Source: Peronospora farinosa
Lineage: Eukaryota; Oomycota; Peronosporomycetes; Peronosporales; Peronosporaceae
DNA length: 64,000 nt
NCBI GenBank assembly: GCA_947646735.1
Contig: CANTFK010000661.1
Span: 558,001-622,000, forward strand
Direction: 5' to 3'
The translations under genes were made by a program, and so were the position numbers. Shown in pieces: positions 21,430 to 32,400 of this stretch; the first letter of the stretch is position 1; the number at the start of each line of letters is the position of its first letter. The notes under the pieces were generated by a model, which was not told where the DNA came from, ran no database searches, and was given only the letters and a program-made list of their open reading frames with translations.

Positions 21430-22069
21430 TGTAGCAGAGCCACACAGCTCTCTAGCCAGAGGAAGACTTTCGGCTGGAAGCCTCTTAGTTCTAGAGAACT
21501 AAATAGAGTGAAGGCTAAAAGCCACTTAGTTCTAAGGAACTAATTAAACGACTTAAAGTCACCCTGTTCTAAGGAACTAGGAAAGAGACTTTTAGTCAAT
21601 CAAGCAATATGCTCAAGGTTCAGAGAACCAACGCACAGAGTGCAAGAACAAGCTAGAAGCTTAGGGGTTCAGAGAACCAACGCACGAAGTGCACAAGAGA
21701 ACAAGTCAGAACGACTTGCGATCTTAAACTCAAAAGGAGAACTAACTTTATTATGCTTTAAGATTTTATGAATAGTCCTACTCTAAGTACACTACACTAG
21801 ATTAATTACTATAATAGTAATTATTATATGCAGACTTTGCTATTGGACGACGTATCGTCTAAACATCTGTGTATGATGTACTTAATACAGCGTTAGTGAT
21901 TTATCGAATCCCAATCGATAAGATACGGTATTACCGAATACCGTATCTTAACGCTCATACTTAATACCTCTCTAACGAGAAGTATAATAATGCATTATAT
22001 GCAATACAAAGGAGAGTTTAAGCGTAAACTCTCGGAAAGACGCTACAACCGTCGTGTAACCCCGTTACA
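21430..22069 (-). repeat. LTR of B1, hairpin-dense
   Basis: The 640-bp LTR is bounded by TGTAGC and GTTACA on the plus strand. From 21485 to 21718 it is nearly a continuous run of small hairpins: TTAGTTCTAGAGAACTAA, TTAGTTC-TAAG-GAACTAA, GGTTC-AGA-GAACC (twice), GCAC-AGA-GTGC, AAGCT-AGA-AGCTT, GCAC-GAA-GTGC, CAAGTC-AGAAC-GACTTG. Further in are GATACGGTATT/AATACCGTATC and GAGAGTTTA/TAAACTCTC. Confidence 0.9.
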
Positions 22070-22083
22070 CCCTCCCCCACCAG
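22070..22083 (-). promoter_or_regulatory. Polypurine tract of B1
   Basis: On the minus strand, GTGGGGGAGGG abuts the 3' LTR; on the plus strand it reads CCCTCCCCCAC. Confidence 0.65.
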
Positions 22084-22180
22084 ACTGACGTTCCCATAGA
22101 ATGTCACTCGACATCTTTCCTCGTAGAGGTAGTGCTTTAGCGAACGTTTAAAACCTCACGGTTTGTTCACGGCACATAAC

Positions 22181-23454
22181 ATGACGACTCCCGGCTGTGA
22201 GTCACAGACTCTTCGGGACCTCATTGAAGATGACCTTGGCGAAGCGGTTGATTACGAAAGTGACACCGTCTTTGTGGGACCCGATGGGTCCCCTTTAGCC
22301 ACCCTCACGGGTGAAGATGACACTCGTCATGCACTGAATCCGTTCCCTGAACGTGGTGCAGCAGATGCGCTAACAGCGTTACGTGACCCGCCTGACGTAT
22401 CATCAACGGCGACGGTTACTAACCCACTCGACGAGCAGCAACAGCGGTCCATCGACCAAGAGGAAGGCGCCAAGCCGAACGAAGAACATGACGCGGCTGC
22501 AGGACCACCGACAGTACAGGTTCAAGCCACCTACGGTGGAAGAACGTCTAAAGGAAGCATCTGGGCATTCCCTTTCTGGTTGGACCATTGGGCCTGAGGC
22601 CATTTCACCTGAGGATGTTGCCACGCGCACGGCACTTCGACAACGATATCTGGAGCCCCACATCACTACACAAAGCCAATACTTGGCACGCCTTAATAGG
22701 CAAGTGCGCGGTGCGCCAGTTCCTCCGATGAAGGGTGTTCCCATCCTTCTGTTCGCGGGGGAAACCGAGGTAGACACGGCTTTCAGCCGCTGGGCGCATT
22801 ATGCGCGACGTTTAAGCAGCATGTGGGCCCTACGGGCAAGCGCCGATGTGGCAGATGTCCGACTTGAGCGGAAGATGCGTTATGATTACGCTAAATTGAA
22901 GGCCCGGGGAAAATTGAAATCCCAACGAACGCATTATGCGCCTGCTGCCCAGCAGCCAATGTTTCGGCTACACCTGTAGCCGCGAGTTCTCGGCAGCCCG
23001 AGGCCGCTAACCCGCCTACCCTCACCCTTACTGATGAGAAGCGTCAGCGCCAACAGACAGACCCTGCGCACGACGCTCAAAAACGTCCACGGCGTACGGG
23101 CAATCCTGCCGAAGGGGAGTCTCAAATTCCCATGAATTACATGATTCGGGATAACCCCGCCATTTCACCAGATACTGGTTTTGACCATGGCGGCGACGCT
23201 TCTGCAGTAGACGCTCCACATGGAACTGCAGGTTCCCCTGCGCATCGAGCAAAGGAGGAGGAGGTCGGTGTATCGGAACAAGCTCATGCCGAGCTTGTTC
23301 AGGAGGTGCGGTCCCTTCGTGAGGAGAGGCAGACGATGAACTCCCGGCTTGCGTCCCTGGAAGAGAGTCGGACCTGAATGCAGGGTCAGCTTGACATGTT
23401 GGCGCAGATGCTTCGTCCCGCGACAATGCCAATGGGCTCGGCGCGAGCGCCTTA
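22181..23454 (+). pseudogene. Antisense ORF of B1, coiled-coil protein (frameshifted)
   Basis: Read against pol, the frame starts at ATG 22181, 111 bp from the 3' LTR, and ends at TAA 23452-23454. The N-terminal part is acidic (LRDLIEDDLGEAVDYESD). A 2-bp deletion near 22485 and a 1-bp deletion near 22955, relative to B2, break the frame. A stop at 23375 interrupts the last stretch. The middle has ERLKEASGHSLSGWTIGPEA, VP-ILLFAGETE and a basic helix, then KRQRQ and KRPRR (NLS-like). The end is a coiled coil (ELVQEVRSLREERQTMNSRL). The last 427 bp lie under the pol chromodomain in the same phase as in A and C. Confidence 0.65.
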
Positions 23455-26400
23455 ATGTTTACTTGGGACGGATCCCGATAAGGTTTCAACATGGCGACAT
23501 AGAACAAAGGATGTGTACGCAATTTGCGCGGCAAGTTAAGCGTATACGCTGTGCCTTTCTTGGCAATGACCTTAAAGGGTCCGATAAAGCGCGGGCGCAA
23601 CTTCGTCTTAAAGACAGCGGATACTACATTGGTAGGTAGATTTTTAGCATTTAGTAATACTTGGTCCCCGACCTCATAAGCATTAATACAACCTCTGCCT
23701 TTCGCATCTGCATATTCTTTTTGTTTATCTTGACTATCAGCCATTGCATCTTGCACATGTCGTAAGACATTTAGTCGCGTTGCGAGAAACGCATTTACCT
23801 GTTTCTTAACATTATTAGGGCTGACATCAGCAAGCCGATCGGCAACCTCTCCCCAACCAAGCCCTGAACCACTCGGTGGTAGCGTTAACGGAACGCGTGG
23901 GTGTGTAAGACCATTCACATAGAACGGAGTGTAGCCGGTAGAGGCGTGCACGGAGTTATTGAGAGCAAACTCAACTACAGGGAGCATAGCGCTCCAACGC
24001 TTAGGCGTTTCAGCACAAACGCTGCGTAGGATATCTTCCACTACGCAATTTACGCGTTCAGTTTGACCATCGGTCTGCGGATGATCCGCTGTGGACATGT
24101 CCAAACGAGTGCCCAGCACCTGGAAGACGGACTTCCAAAATTTACTCGTAAAACGCGGTTCACGATCAGAAACAATTGCCACTGGCAAGCCATGTTGGCG
24201 AATCACCCGATCGATAAACAGCTCCGCTGTACCCATACCATCGATCGAATATGGCACAGCCGCTAAGTGAGCCATCTTGCTCAAACGGTCAACAAAGACC
24301 ACAATACCTGTATTGCCATGCGAATCTTTCGGTAGGCCAAATACAACGTTCATACTAATGGACTCCCAGCACCCAGTGGGAATAGGCAAGCTAGCCAGCG
24401 GCGCTGCCGAATGGGGCGAGGGTTTCACCCGTTGACACGTTTCATACGTGCGCACATATGTACTCACCCATTTGTATAATTTGGGCCACCAATAACTTTG
24501 GCATACTGCCCCATAGGTCTTTTCGCGACCCAAATGACCACCGATGGCGGTGTCATGTACCTCATAGAGGATACGATACTTTAGGTCCTCGTCATGAGGA
24601 ACTACAATACGCGGAGGATCCGCTACATCTGTACGATAGTACCACAGCCCCTCATCGATAGAATATCGATGGAGGCTCGCACGTAATCGTGCCGACAATT
24701 TAATGTCCGAGTCTTTAAACTCCTCACTGCCAAGAGCATGTAGCAACGCTATACAGTGATCATCTTTAGCATACGCCGTACGAATGAGATCTGTGATAGA
24801 AGACGACAACGTCGTCACATGAGCAAGCTCATAATCAGGTATGCGTGACAACGCATCAGCCAAAGCATTTTGTTTGCCCGGCTTATATTTCACCTCAAAA
24901 TTATATTCGGCAAAGAATGACAACCATCTGGCCATTCTCTGCGAGAGATGAGGCGACTGAGTCGCATTGCGTAACGACGCATGATCGGTATAGATCACAA
25001 AAGGCTTTGAGCCCAGCAGATGAACTCTGAATTTGACCAGGGCATACTTCATCGCAAGTAGCTCTTTGTCATGAACTGGATAGTTCTTTTCTGCAGCTTT
25101 CAGCTGGCGAGATTCAAAAGCAATTACACGCTCACGGCCTTCATCATCTGTTTGTAACAGAGCACTGCCAATGGCAAAATCCGATGCGTCACAGACGACG
25201 CTAAACGGTCGGTCAGGGTCTGGCAAAGCCAAAATAGGAGCATGTAGAAGGCTCGCCTTCACCGCTTGAAAAGCATCCTCGTGCTCGGCATGCCAACACC
25301 ATTCCACATCCTTTTTAAGGAGATTGGATAACGGCCGAGCCATATCAGCGTAATTCTTGCTGTACTTGTGTAAGTAATTGACAAGGCCAAGCCACTTACG
25401 CAAGTCCTTCTGAGACTGTCGAACAGGCCAATCGACTATGGCTTTGACTTTGGCGGGATCCGCTCGTAGGCCCCGCTTCCCAATGAAGCACCCTAGAAAG
25501 GGAATTTCTTCGGCCCCGAAGATGCACTTAGATGCATTAGCATATAATATATTAGTGCGCATGCACTCGAGCACTGCTCGTAAATGAACAATATGGTTCT
25601 CAATATCTGACCGCCCATGTTCAGCTCGGCTATGGACAAAAATGTCATCAAAATACGCCTGTGCATAACTTCGATGGGGTCGAAACAATTGCATCACCAA
25701 ACGGTTAAACGTAGCCGGAGCATTAGATAGCCCCTGGGGCATCACCAACCGCTCCCAGAGCATACCGCTCGGAGTACTAATAGCAGTAAGCGGAATATCG
25801 CTAGCTCGCATGAGCAATTGGTAATAACAAAGGACTAAGCCGAGCGCACTGTACATGGTACAAACGACCATATTGTTCTGAAGAACATCCTTTCTAGGTA
25901 TTGGCGTCTGTGCAGGTGTAGTGGCTGCATTGAGCTTATTATAAGCATGAACAATACGCCACTTAACATTCGGTTTCTTAACAAAAGAAAGTGGGTGTCG
26001 AGTGCAGACATTTACTCTCACGCACCATGCCCGCCGCGTGCTTTGCACGAAAGAATTTGTCAATGACGTCACACTGTTCTTTGGGTAAAGTCCACTGCCG
26101 TGTTACGCAGTATTTGGTTCCGGGAACCAAGTCAATTTCATGACGTACGCCCCTATCAGGTGGTAGAACCGACGGTGGATCGTGACACACCACGTCCTGG
26201 AATTCCTTTACCAAAGGATAGTAGGGATCTGAAGGGTTTTTCAGAATAGATGCCCCACTACGTGCACTTAGTGCCGCTTTGGTATCTTTAAGGACTGTCT
26301 CATCGACAAGCGAGGATGAGTGCAACTCGAGGTTAGGTTGAATGACCATCATATCGGATAGAGCACCTGCCTTCAAGGCCTGATGAAATTCATCCACAGA

Positions 26401-26598
26401 CATTTCGTCTAGCTCTAAAAGAGCATTTAATGATGGGAGGGCCTCAAGGTCAACCTCACCATCTACATCACCTGTCACTCCGTTGACCAGGGTGTACAAC
26501 TGGTCATTGACATTACTATGCGATAAAACAGACGCTTTGCGTCTCGCAGCCGCCATCTGGCGACGCTGCCGTCTCATTGACGAGACCGTACTCTTCAA
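23028..26598 (-). pseudogene. pol: Pol of B1: RT, RNase H, integrase, chromodomain
   Basis: A 1014-codon frame (26072-23028) plus the upstream frame (26598-25978) give RT to chromodomain with one frameshift near 25980-26030. RT motif A reads ALGLVLCYYQ instead of [10 protein letters not shown], so the first catalytic Asp is gone; YFDDIFVHS is intact. RNase H ([22 protein letters not shown]) is present. Integrase has [13 protein letters not shown] but TYETC in place of CxxC. SMNVVFGL replaces SMDFVFGL, losing a catalytic Asp; SDREPRFTS and TDGQTERVN remain. It ends with RFIGPF and a chromodomain (FHVERLL, YLVKWRGYP). It is catalytically dead. Confidence 0.9.
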
Positions 26599-27477
26599 AG
26601 TACTTGGGATATTATCACCCCAAGGTCAACAGACCCCTTGTCGTTTACTTGCCCTATGCGAGGGCCGATGTCATTACCGACACCCAGTGGGTCACTAGTA
26701 CCAGTGACTTCACTAACAAGGTCATCGACCTTCACTTGCTCTATACGAGAGCCGATGTCATTATCGACATCCAGTGAATCGCATTTACAGCCAATATCAC
26801 TAACATGGTCATCGATCTTAACTTGCTCTATACAAGAGCCGATGTCATTACCGACATCCAGTGTCTCAATATTACTATGAGTATCACTCAACAGAGTACG
26901 TGCTGTTCCACTAGGTGTCACTGAGCTCTGCTCGACACGATTATTGTTGACATTGGAGTTTATCAACTCATACACTCCAATGTCCAGCACACTAACTGAC
27001 TCAATTAATGGCTCGCGCCAATAGGGCTTCTATTTCTTAGTGAAGGTGGGTTCATGACTTTCCAAAGCTTCGCTAGAACCATTGCGCGTTGCGCCTAAAG
27101 TTTTGGATCTCCAATCGATCCATGTCTCATGTCGTTCCAGCCAGGCCATACCGAGAATGAGATCATATCTCGAGTCCAAATCTAGGACAAGACAGCGTTT
27201 AACGCTATTGAAGTCTAAGAACTTCATACCTAAGTTCAACGGAACTTAAGGAAACGGTGACACGTACACCTGTTGCGAGACGCACGGTTATACTGTCACC
27301 CTCTTGCTCTTCTATCGCCTCAACATACAGCTTAACCTCTCCAAGGGAGCGACGTCGGACATAATTCCCTGACGCCCCTGAGTCATTTAAAATTGACCAT
27401 GGTTTCTCAAAACCCTTAACGGTTGCCGACACAACCAACAAGCCTGGCTTGTAACCTTGTTCTATGGGAGCATCCAC
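26595..27477 (-). pseudogene. pol: Protease and repetitive linker of B1
   Basis: The protease active site NDSGASGNYV is at about 27370, followed by YVEAIEEQEGDSITVRLATG. A frameshift near 27240 leads to the closing block [20 protein letters not shown]. Beyond a stop near 27030 comes a linker made of about three diverged copies of a roughly 29-residue unit containing GNDIG-x-RI-x-QV. This linker joins protease to RT. The frame is -1 relative to gag. It is broken by the frameshift and stops. Confidence 0.8.
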
Positions 27478-27543
27478 AGAACCATCTGGGGCTAAGCCCT
27501 GTTTACCTTTACCTTCTAAAGATTCAACAGAACTTAGTTCTTT

Positions 27544-27571
27544 CCCAGTAGGGCGCCCCGCGCCTACTGGG
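27544..27571 (-). promoter_or_regulatory. Gag stop hairpin, family B copy 1
   Basis: CCCAGTAGG (27563-27571 on the minus strand, containing the gag UAG) pairs perfectly with CCTACTGGG (27544-27552), around a GC-rich loop. GAA AAC lies on the minus strand with 12 nt between AAC and UAG. The pol frame is -1. Confidence 0.65.
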
Positions 27572-27992
27572 AGTTGACGTTTTCCCCTGCGGTGCTCGCC
27601 TTTTGGCTAGGAGCAGGGTTTCGGCTTTGCCAATTTGAACGTTGCTTTCGCAACGGACAGCTAGGGCGGAGATGCCTAGTGCTTCCGCACATGTAACATC
27701 TACGGATGCTACCTTGCTGCTCAGCAGCTTGAAGCTCAGCTTCTTCAGCATGGCTGAGATCCATGGGTTCCGCCCTGTTAGAGGTATTTGATTGATACCA
27801 GGGCAGACCATATCGAGCAGATTTAAAATTGAATTCAGCGTTAAATGCTACGCTTACTGCCTCCTCAAAAGTTGAAGGCTGGACACGGAAAACTTCCGTC
27901 CTGGCGACCCCAGTGCGAAGTCCTTCCATAAAAATGGTTACTCGGACTTCCTCTGCCAGTGGGTCCTGCTGCATAGCAGCAATGAGAGTTTT
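27564..27992 (-). pseudogene. gag: C-terminal half of Gag, B1
   Basis: This frame begins at the C1 insertion and runs to the gag stop at 27564-27566. It contains the end of the retrotransposon Gag domain (VTIFMEGLRTGVARTEVF) and one zinc knuckle, CYMCGSTRHLRPSC, of form C-x2-C-x4-H-x4-C. A Ser/Asn/Lys-rich tail follows. The N-terminal half is missing, unlike in B2, where it lies beyond C2. Gag binds and packages element RNA, but this fragment cannot be expressed normally. Confidence 0.82.
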
Positions 27993-28334
27993 TGTAATGG
28001 GCTACATTACACATATAGCATTAACACAAATAAACAATTACATATGTAGGCAGGTGCTGGGCCCGAATAGCGGGCACAGCGTGGTAATTTATTATTGGTT
28101 TATTATTGGGCCTAAAGTCCCCAATATGGACCAATGATAAATCAACCTGAAATTGTGTGGTTCCCGAAAGTCGGGAACACTGTCGTATTTATTACGACTA
28201 AAATCTTCGTAATTAGTACGAATTAAAACCAAAATAAAAATCAGAGTTAAATTTACTTAATACCTAATACTTGGGCTTGAGTCTTCCTCAAGCGCACGTG
28301 TAAGCTAGTGACGGTACGTTCTAGCCCCGTTACA
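27993..28334 (+). repeat. 5' LTR of C1
   Basis: TGTAATGGGC...CCCCGTTACA, 342 bp. It carries hairpins such as GTTCCCGA-AAG-TCGGGAAC and CTTGAG/CTCAAG. It shares with the C2 5' LTR the variant ACATATGTAGG, whereas both 3' LTRs have ACATGTGTAGG. Confidence 0.94.
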
Positions 28335-28336
28335 CC

Positions 28337-28355
28337 TGGTAGCACTTTGTAGTCC
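28337..28355 (+). promoter_or_regulatory. Primer-binding site of C1
   Basis: TGGTAGCACTTTGTAGTCC lies 2 nt after the LTR and keeps the TGGTAGCACT core seen in A and B. In C2 and C3 the corresponding stretch reads CGCTAGCACTTAGTAG. Confidence 0.72.
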
Positions 28356-28360
28356 TTCCT

Positions 28361-29410
28361 ATGCCCGAGTTTGGGATGAGCGAATCGTCGTACTTTGACG
28401 CTCCAGATTTATTTCTGGAGCACGCGACCTTCCCCCATCTTACTGGTGTTGAGTGGGATGCCCTTAATCGCCTCGCGGCGATATCGGGAGAGGCATTCGT
28501 CGCGTCGCTGATGAGATCAGCGACCCCTGACGCGCAACGTCTCGCCATACATGAGTTTATGGCACGCGAGCTCGCCGAATCCAACCGGCGAGGCTTAACT
28601 CCCTCGCGCCCTTCACGTAATGAGGCCGTGAAGATGGAAACCTCCTCCTACTCTGGAGAAGGTAAGGACCGGTTATCGCTGAACCGGTGGTTCCGAGAAG
28701 TTGATATCGCCATCGCCTCGAGACTTCTTGAGGCTCCACAGGCGAAGGTCAACTTTCTTCTTTCCCGCCTCACCGGGAAGGCCAAGGAGTGGGCCCTTGG
28801 TAAACTCGTTGTGGACGAGCACGCATTTCCCACCTTGGATACCATCCAGGACGATCTCCGTCTTGCCTTCGAGCCACCACAAGAGGAGAAACTGGTGCGA
28901 TCAAGATTCCTGTCGATGCGACAGGGTAAAATGGCGATGCGCGACTACGTACAGATGGCTAGGCATCTGGCGTCGTGTATTATCACGCACCCCATGGACA
29001 TGTACACACAGGTGAATGTCTTTGTGGATGGTATGCGTGAGGGGCAGACCCGCTTATCGCTGGAGCGCGCCGAGCCTGCCACATTGGAGGAGGCATTCGC
29101 CATCGCACTCCGTGAAGACTTTAGGGTCACAAAGGCATATGCCAAACCCTCGGTCGTCAGCGTTCCCCGGCCTTCTGGCCCAGAACCTATGGAGATCGAC
29201 GTTATTGAGTCGTCGGGTGACCGGCGACGTGTCTTTAATCATAAAGGTGACGCTCGCACCGGGCGTCCAATGGTTTGCTTTCGTTGTCGCAAGCCAGGAC
29301 ATCGCGCGGCAGAGTGCCGTGCGCCAGCCCCATTATCGGTGCAAGTAGTGGACGCCCATCATGAGGGTGCTGTACCGACCGCACGTCCAAAAAACGGTCG
29401 GGACCAGTAG
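28361..29410 (+). CDS. gag: Gag polyprotein of C1
   Basis: This intact 349-residue Gag has its ATG shortly after the primer-binding site. The first 100 residues are rich in Ala/Leu, then comes the retrotransposon Gag core ([20 protein letters not shown], then [20 protein letters not shown]). A zinc knuckle follows near the end ([15 protein letters not shown]-x2-C-x4-H-x4-C). It packages element RNA in virus-like particles (family knowledge). The gag stop TAG at 29408 lies in a hairpin, and a slippery heptamer 12 nt upstream leads into pol in the -1 frame. It differs from the C2 Gag by very few residues (for example E/K near residue 70). Confidence 0.93.
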   Translation: MPEFGMSESSYFDAPDLFLEHATFPHLTGVEWDALNRLAAISGEAFVASLMRSATPDAQRLAIHEFMARELAESNRRGLTPSRPSRNEAVKMETSSYSGEGKDRLSLNRWFREVDIAIASRLLEAPQAKVNFLLSRLTGKAKEWALGKLVVDEHAFPTLDTIQDDLRLAFEPPQEEKLVRSRFLSMRQGKMAMRDYVQMARHLASCIITHPMDMYTQVNVFVDGMREGQTRLSLERAEPATLEEAFAIALREDFRVTKAYAKPSVVSVPRPSGPEPMEIDVIESSGDRRRVFNHKGDARTGRPMVCFRCRKPGHRAAECRAPAPLSVQVVDAHHEGAVPTARPKNGRDQ

Positions 29411-29432
29411 GTGCAGGGCGCCCTACGGGTTG
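29389..29432 (+). promoter_or_regulatory. Programmed -1 frameshift signal of C1
   Basis: The heptamer A AAA AAC (29389-29395) is in phase with gag (CCA AAA AAC). It is followed by a 6-nt spacer and a hairpin: GACC/GGTT with GTAGG/CCTAC, at 29402-29431. The gag UAG is in the 5' arm. Slipping at the heptamer gives exactly the frame of pol, which is open across the gag stop. Confidence 0.85.
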
Positions 29433-32400
29433 GAACGGAGGTCCGGGTCCCCCGGTGGCAGCCCAACCTTCCAGTCCTCCTGCGCTACGCGCACGGTTAA
29501 ATGCCACCACTACGAGTGGTGATTCACGTCTGATTATTGTCAGTTTACATGTCGCCGGCGTCCGGCGACCTCTGCGAGCACTCCTGGACTCAGGAGCAAC
29601 AAACAATTTCTTTCGTGAATCTTGTTTGTCGATGCTGCCTCCCAGCATTCAGGTCCGTGAGGGACCTGGCCAAGTCGTCGTCAAGTTGGCTGACGGGAAA
29701 CCACACCGCGTATCGCGGCGCGAAGTGTCGTTGCCGTATACGTTTGATGGCTTTCGCAGTAATGATGATTTCTTGGTGATCGCGATGAATTATGCATTCG
29801 ATTGCATACTGGGCATGCCATGGTTGGCACGTTATAAGCCCCAGATCGACTGGTTAGCCAGATCAGTGAGACGTCGACGCAAGTTCGATGTCAGTGAAGT
29901 GTTTACCCATCTCTTGGTATCTCCAAGTGACTGGCCAAACGTCACAGTCGTGGATCGCGATTCCACGACGTTGGCGGTGCACAGAGCGAGCGATGGCCCT
30001 CTCTGCACTGCTTGTGCTGTTCTTCGGGACACAAGTGACAGTGACTCCTCGCTACAGAGCGAAGAGGACAACGAGGACGACGCGGTCGAACAGGGGTTCC
30101 CGCGCGTCATTAATGCGGTTGAACAGGGGTTCCCGCACGTGAATGCAGTGGTTGAACCGGGGTTCCCATCTGCACCTATTGTGGTCGAGCAGGGGCTCCC
30201 ACAAGGGCATTGTGGCGACGAGCAAGAGCTCGCCAGCGAGTGTGACGTGGACGGACAGGAGTCCTCACGCGAGAGCATGATGGTCGAACCGGGGTTCCCA
30301 TCATCACCCACTGTGGTCGAACCGAGGTTCCCACATGGGCATACTGTGGTTGAGCAGGGGCTCCCACGCGGGTTTATGGCGGCCGAGCAGGAGCTCCCGC
30401 ATCAAGTGTCGACGGTCGAGTTTGGGGTACTCCCGTCCAGTGTTTCCGGCATCTTGGATAACGACATCCAGTGCCTAGAGGGGGGTGATGGTTTATCACC
30501 TGACTGCGGTTTGCCAGCTTCGAGTAGTGACCCGAAGCACGATGGGGACAACAGCACCGAGAATTTAGCGTTGGAATGTGTCCACGCTATCGTGTACGTG
30601 GAAGGGAGTCCACAAAGGCGCCAATATATCGAGGTCGAGAGTCCTCCTCGTAATGCGTCTTCCATTACAAGTCTTCCAGGGCTTTCCTGGAAGCATTTCC
30701 TACGTGACCTTAAGGGAGGCACTGTGGAACAAGTGTGTCTAATCACCAACGAGGTGGTTACCGTGGCAAACGAGGAGCATATGGCGCGTCCTCAAAGCGC
30801 TGAGCCGAAGTCTGCGCGTGAAGAAAGGTTTGCATCACAGTCATGGGAGGCCCTGCAAGAGTCTGGTAACCCCGTCTACGACATTGCTCGTGAGTATGCA
30901 GACGTGTTCCCGGACAAGATCCCGGCTGAACTTCCTGCGGACCGCGGTGTTCGGCACGAGATTGATCTCGTGCCAGGGTCGAAGTATTGTGTGACATGGC
31001 AGTGGCCGTTGCCTCGAGATCAAGTCGAAGCTATTGACGCATTCTTTGAAGGCCGCCGCAAAGCGGGTCATGTGCGGGAGAGTATCTCACCACATTCGAG
31101 TTCAACCTTCTGCGTGAAGAAGGCTACGGGAGGCTGGCGGATAGTGCATGCGTTCAATAAGTTGAATGATGCCACTATTCCTGCGCAAACGCCAATTCCC
31201 AGGAAGGACATGGTGCTGAATTCCATGTCAGGTAGTGTCATCTTCAGTGCCATCGACTTGACCGATGGCTTTTACCAGATTTTGATGCGCCCGAGCGATA
31301 TCCCACTCACCGCGGTGAGCACCCCGAGTGGCATGTTATGGGAGTGGCTGGTAATGCCACAAGGGTTGAAGAACGCTCCGGCCACTTTCAATCGCATGGT
31401 GTCTCAAGTGTTGAGACCTCTTCGGAACTTTGCCCCAAGTTATTTTGACGATATCTTCGTCCATAGTCGCGCCGAGGGCAACCTCAACGATGTCCAAGTT
31501 CACCTTCAACACCTGAAGCAAGTGTTTCAAGTTATGCGGGACAACAAGTTGTACGCGAATCTCAAGAAGTGTGTCTTTTGTGCACCGGAGATTCCGGTGT
31601 TAGGTTGCTATGTGAGTAAATCGGGAGTTCGAGCTGATCCAGAGAAGGTGTCGTCCATCTGTTCTTGGCCCACGCCCAAGAACCCTACGGAGTTGCGCCA
31701 GTGGCTCGGCTTGGCTAATTATTTGCACAAGTATACAAAGGATTATGCTGGTTCTATCCAGCCTTTGTCGTCACTCTTGAAGAAAGACGCCACGTGGTTG
31801 TGGCGTCCCGAGCACCAAGCAGCCTTCGAAGCAGTAAAGAAGAGCCTAGCGTCAGCGCCAGTCCTGGTCCTACCAGACGATTCCAAGCCGTTCCACGTGG
31901 TTTGCGACGCCAGTGATTTTGCAATCGGTTGTGCCCTCATGCAATTTGATGATGAGGGCCGTGAACGAGTCGTGAGTTATCAGTCGCGACAGATGAAGCC
32001 AGCTGAGAAGAACTATCCGGTTCACGACAAGGAGTTATTAGCGATGCGCTATGCACTCATCAAGTTTCGCGTGCATCTCCTTGGTGAAAGTACGTTTGCT
32101 TTGTACACCGATCATGCATCGCTGCGCACAGCGATGAAGAGCCCACACCTGTCCCAACGGATGGCACGATGGCTCTCATTCTTCTCTGAGTACAACTTCG
32201 TCGTGCATTACAAGCCAGGCAAGACCAATATTCTCGCTGACGCCTTGTCACGACGTCCCGACTACGATCCTCGGACTGCTCTGAGTCGCCAGGCTACTGA
32301 TGACGAGGACGATGATGACCGATGTGCAATGTGTGTATCGCTGAACTTAACTCGGGTTACACCCGAGCCGTGTTTATTTGATGAGATCGTCGCAGCGTAC

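Larger units (their letters stand above)
21430..27992 (-). mobile_element. Ty3/Gypsy chromodomain retrotransposon, family B copy 1 (truncated)
   Basis: This element, sense on the minus strand, has one LTR (21430-22069), an antisense ORF, pol with chromodomain, protease, and the C-terminal half of gag. It stops exactly where element C1 begins. The gag start and the upstream LTR are not found on the other side of C1, unlike in B copy 2, so this side was lost by rearrangement. RT and integrase catalytic residues are mutated. Confidence 0.9.

Noticed and set aside
28673..28882. Short antisense ORFs under C gag
   Set aside because: They lie wholly under a well-conserved gag frame, have no start near a promoter and no recognisable domain.
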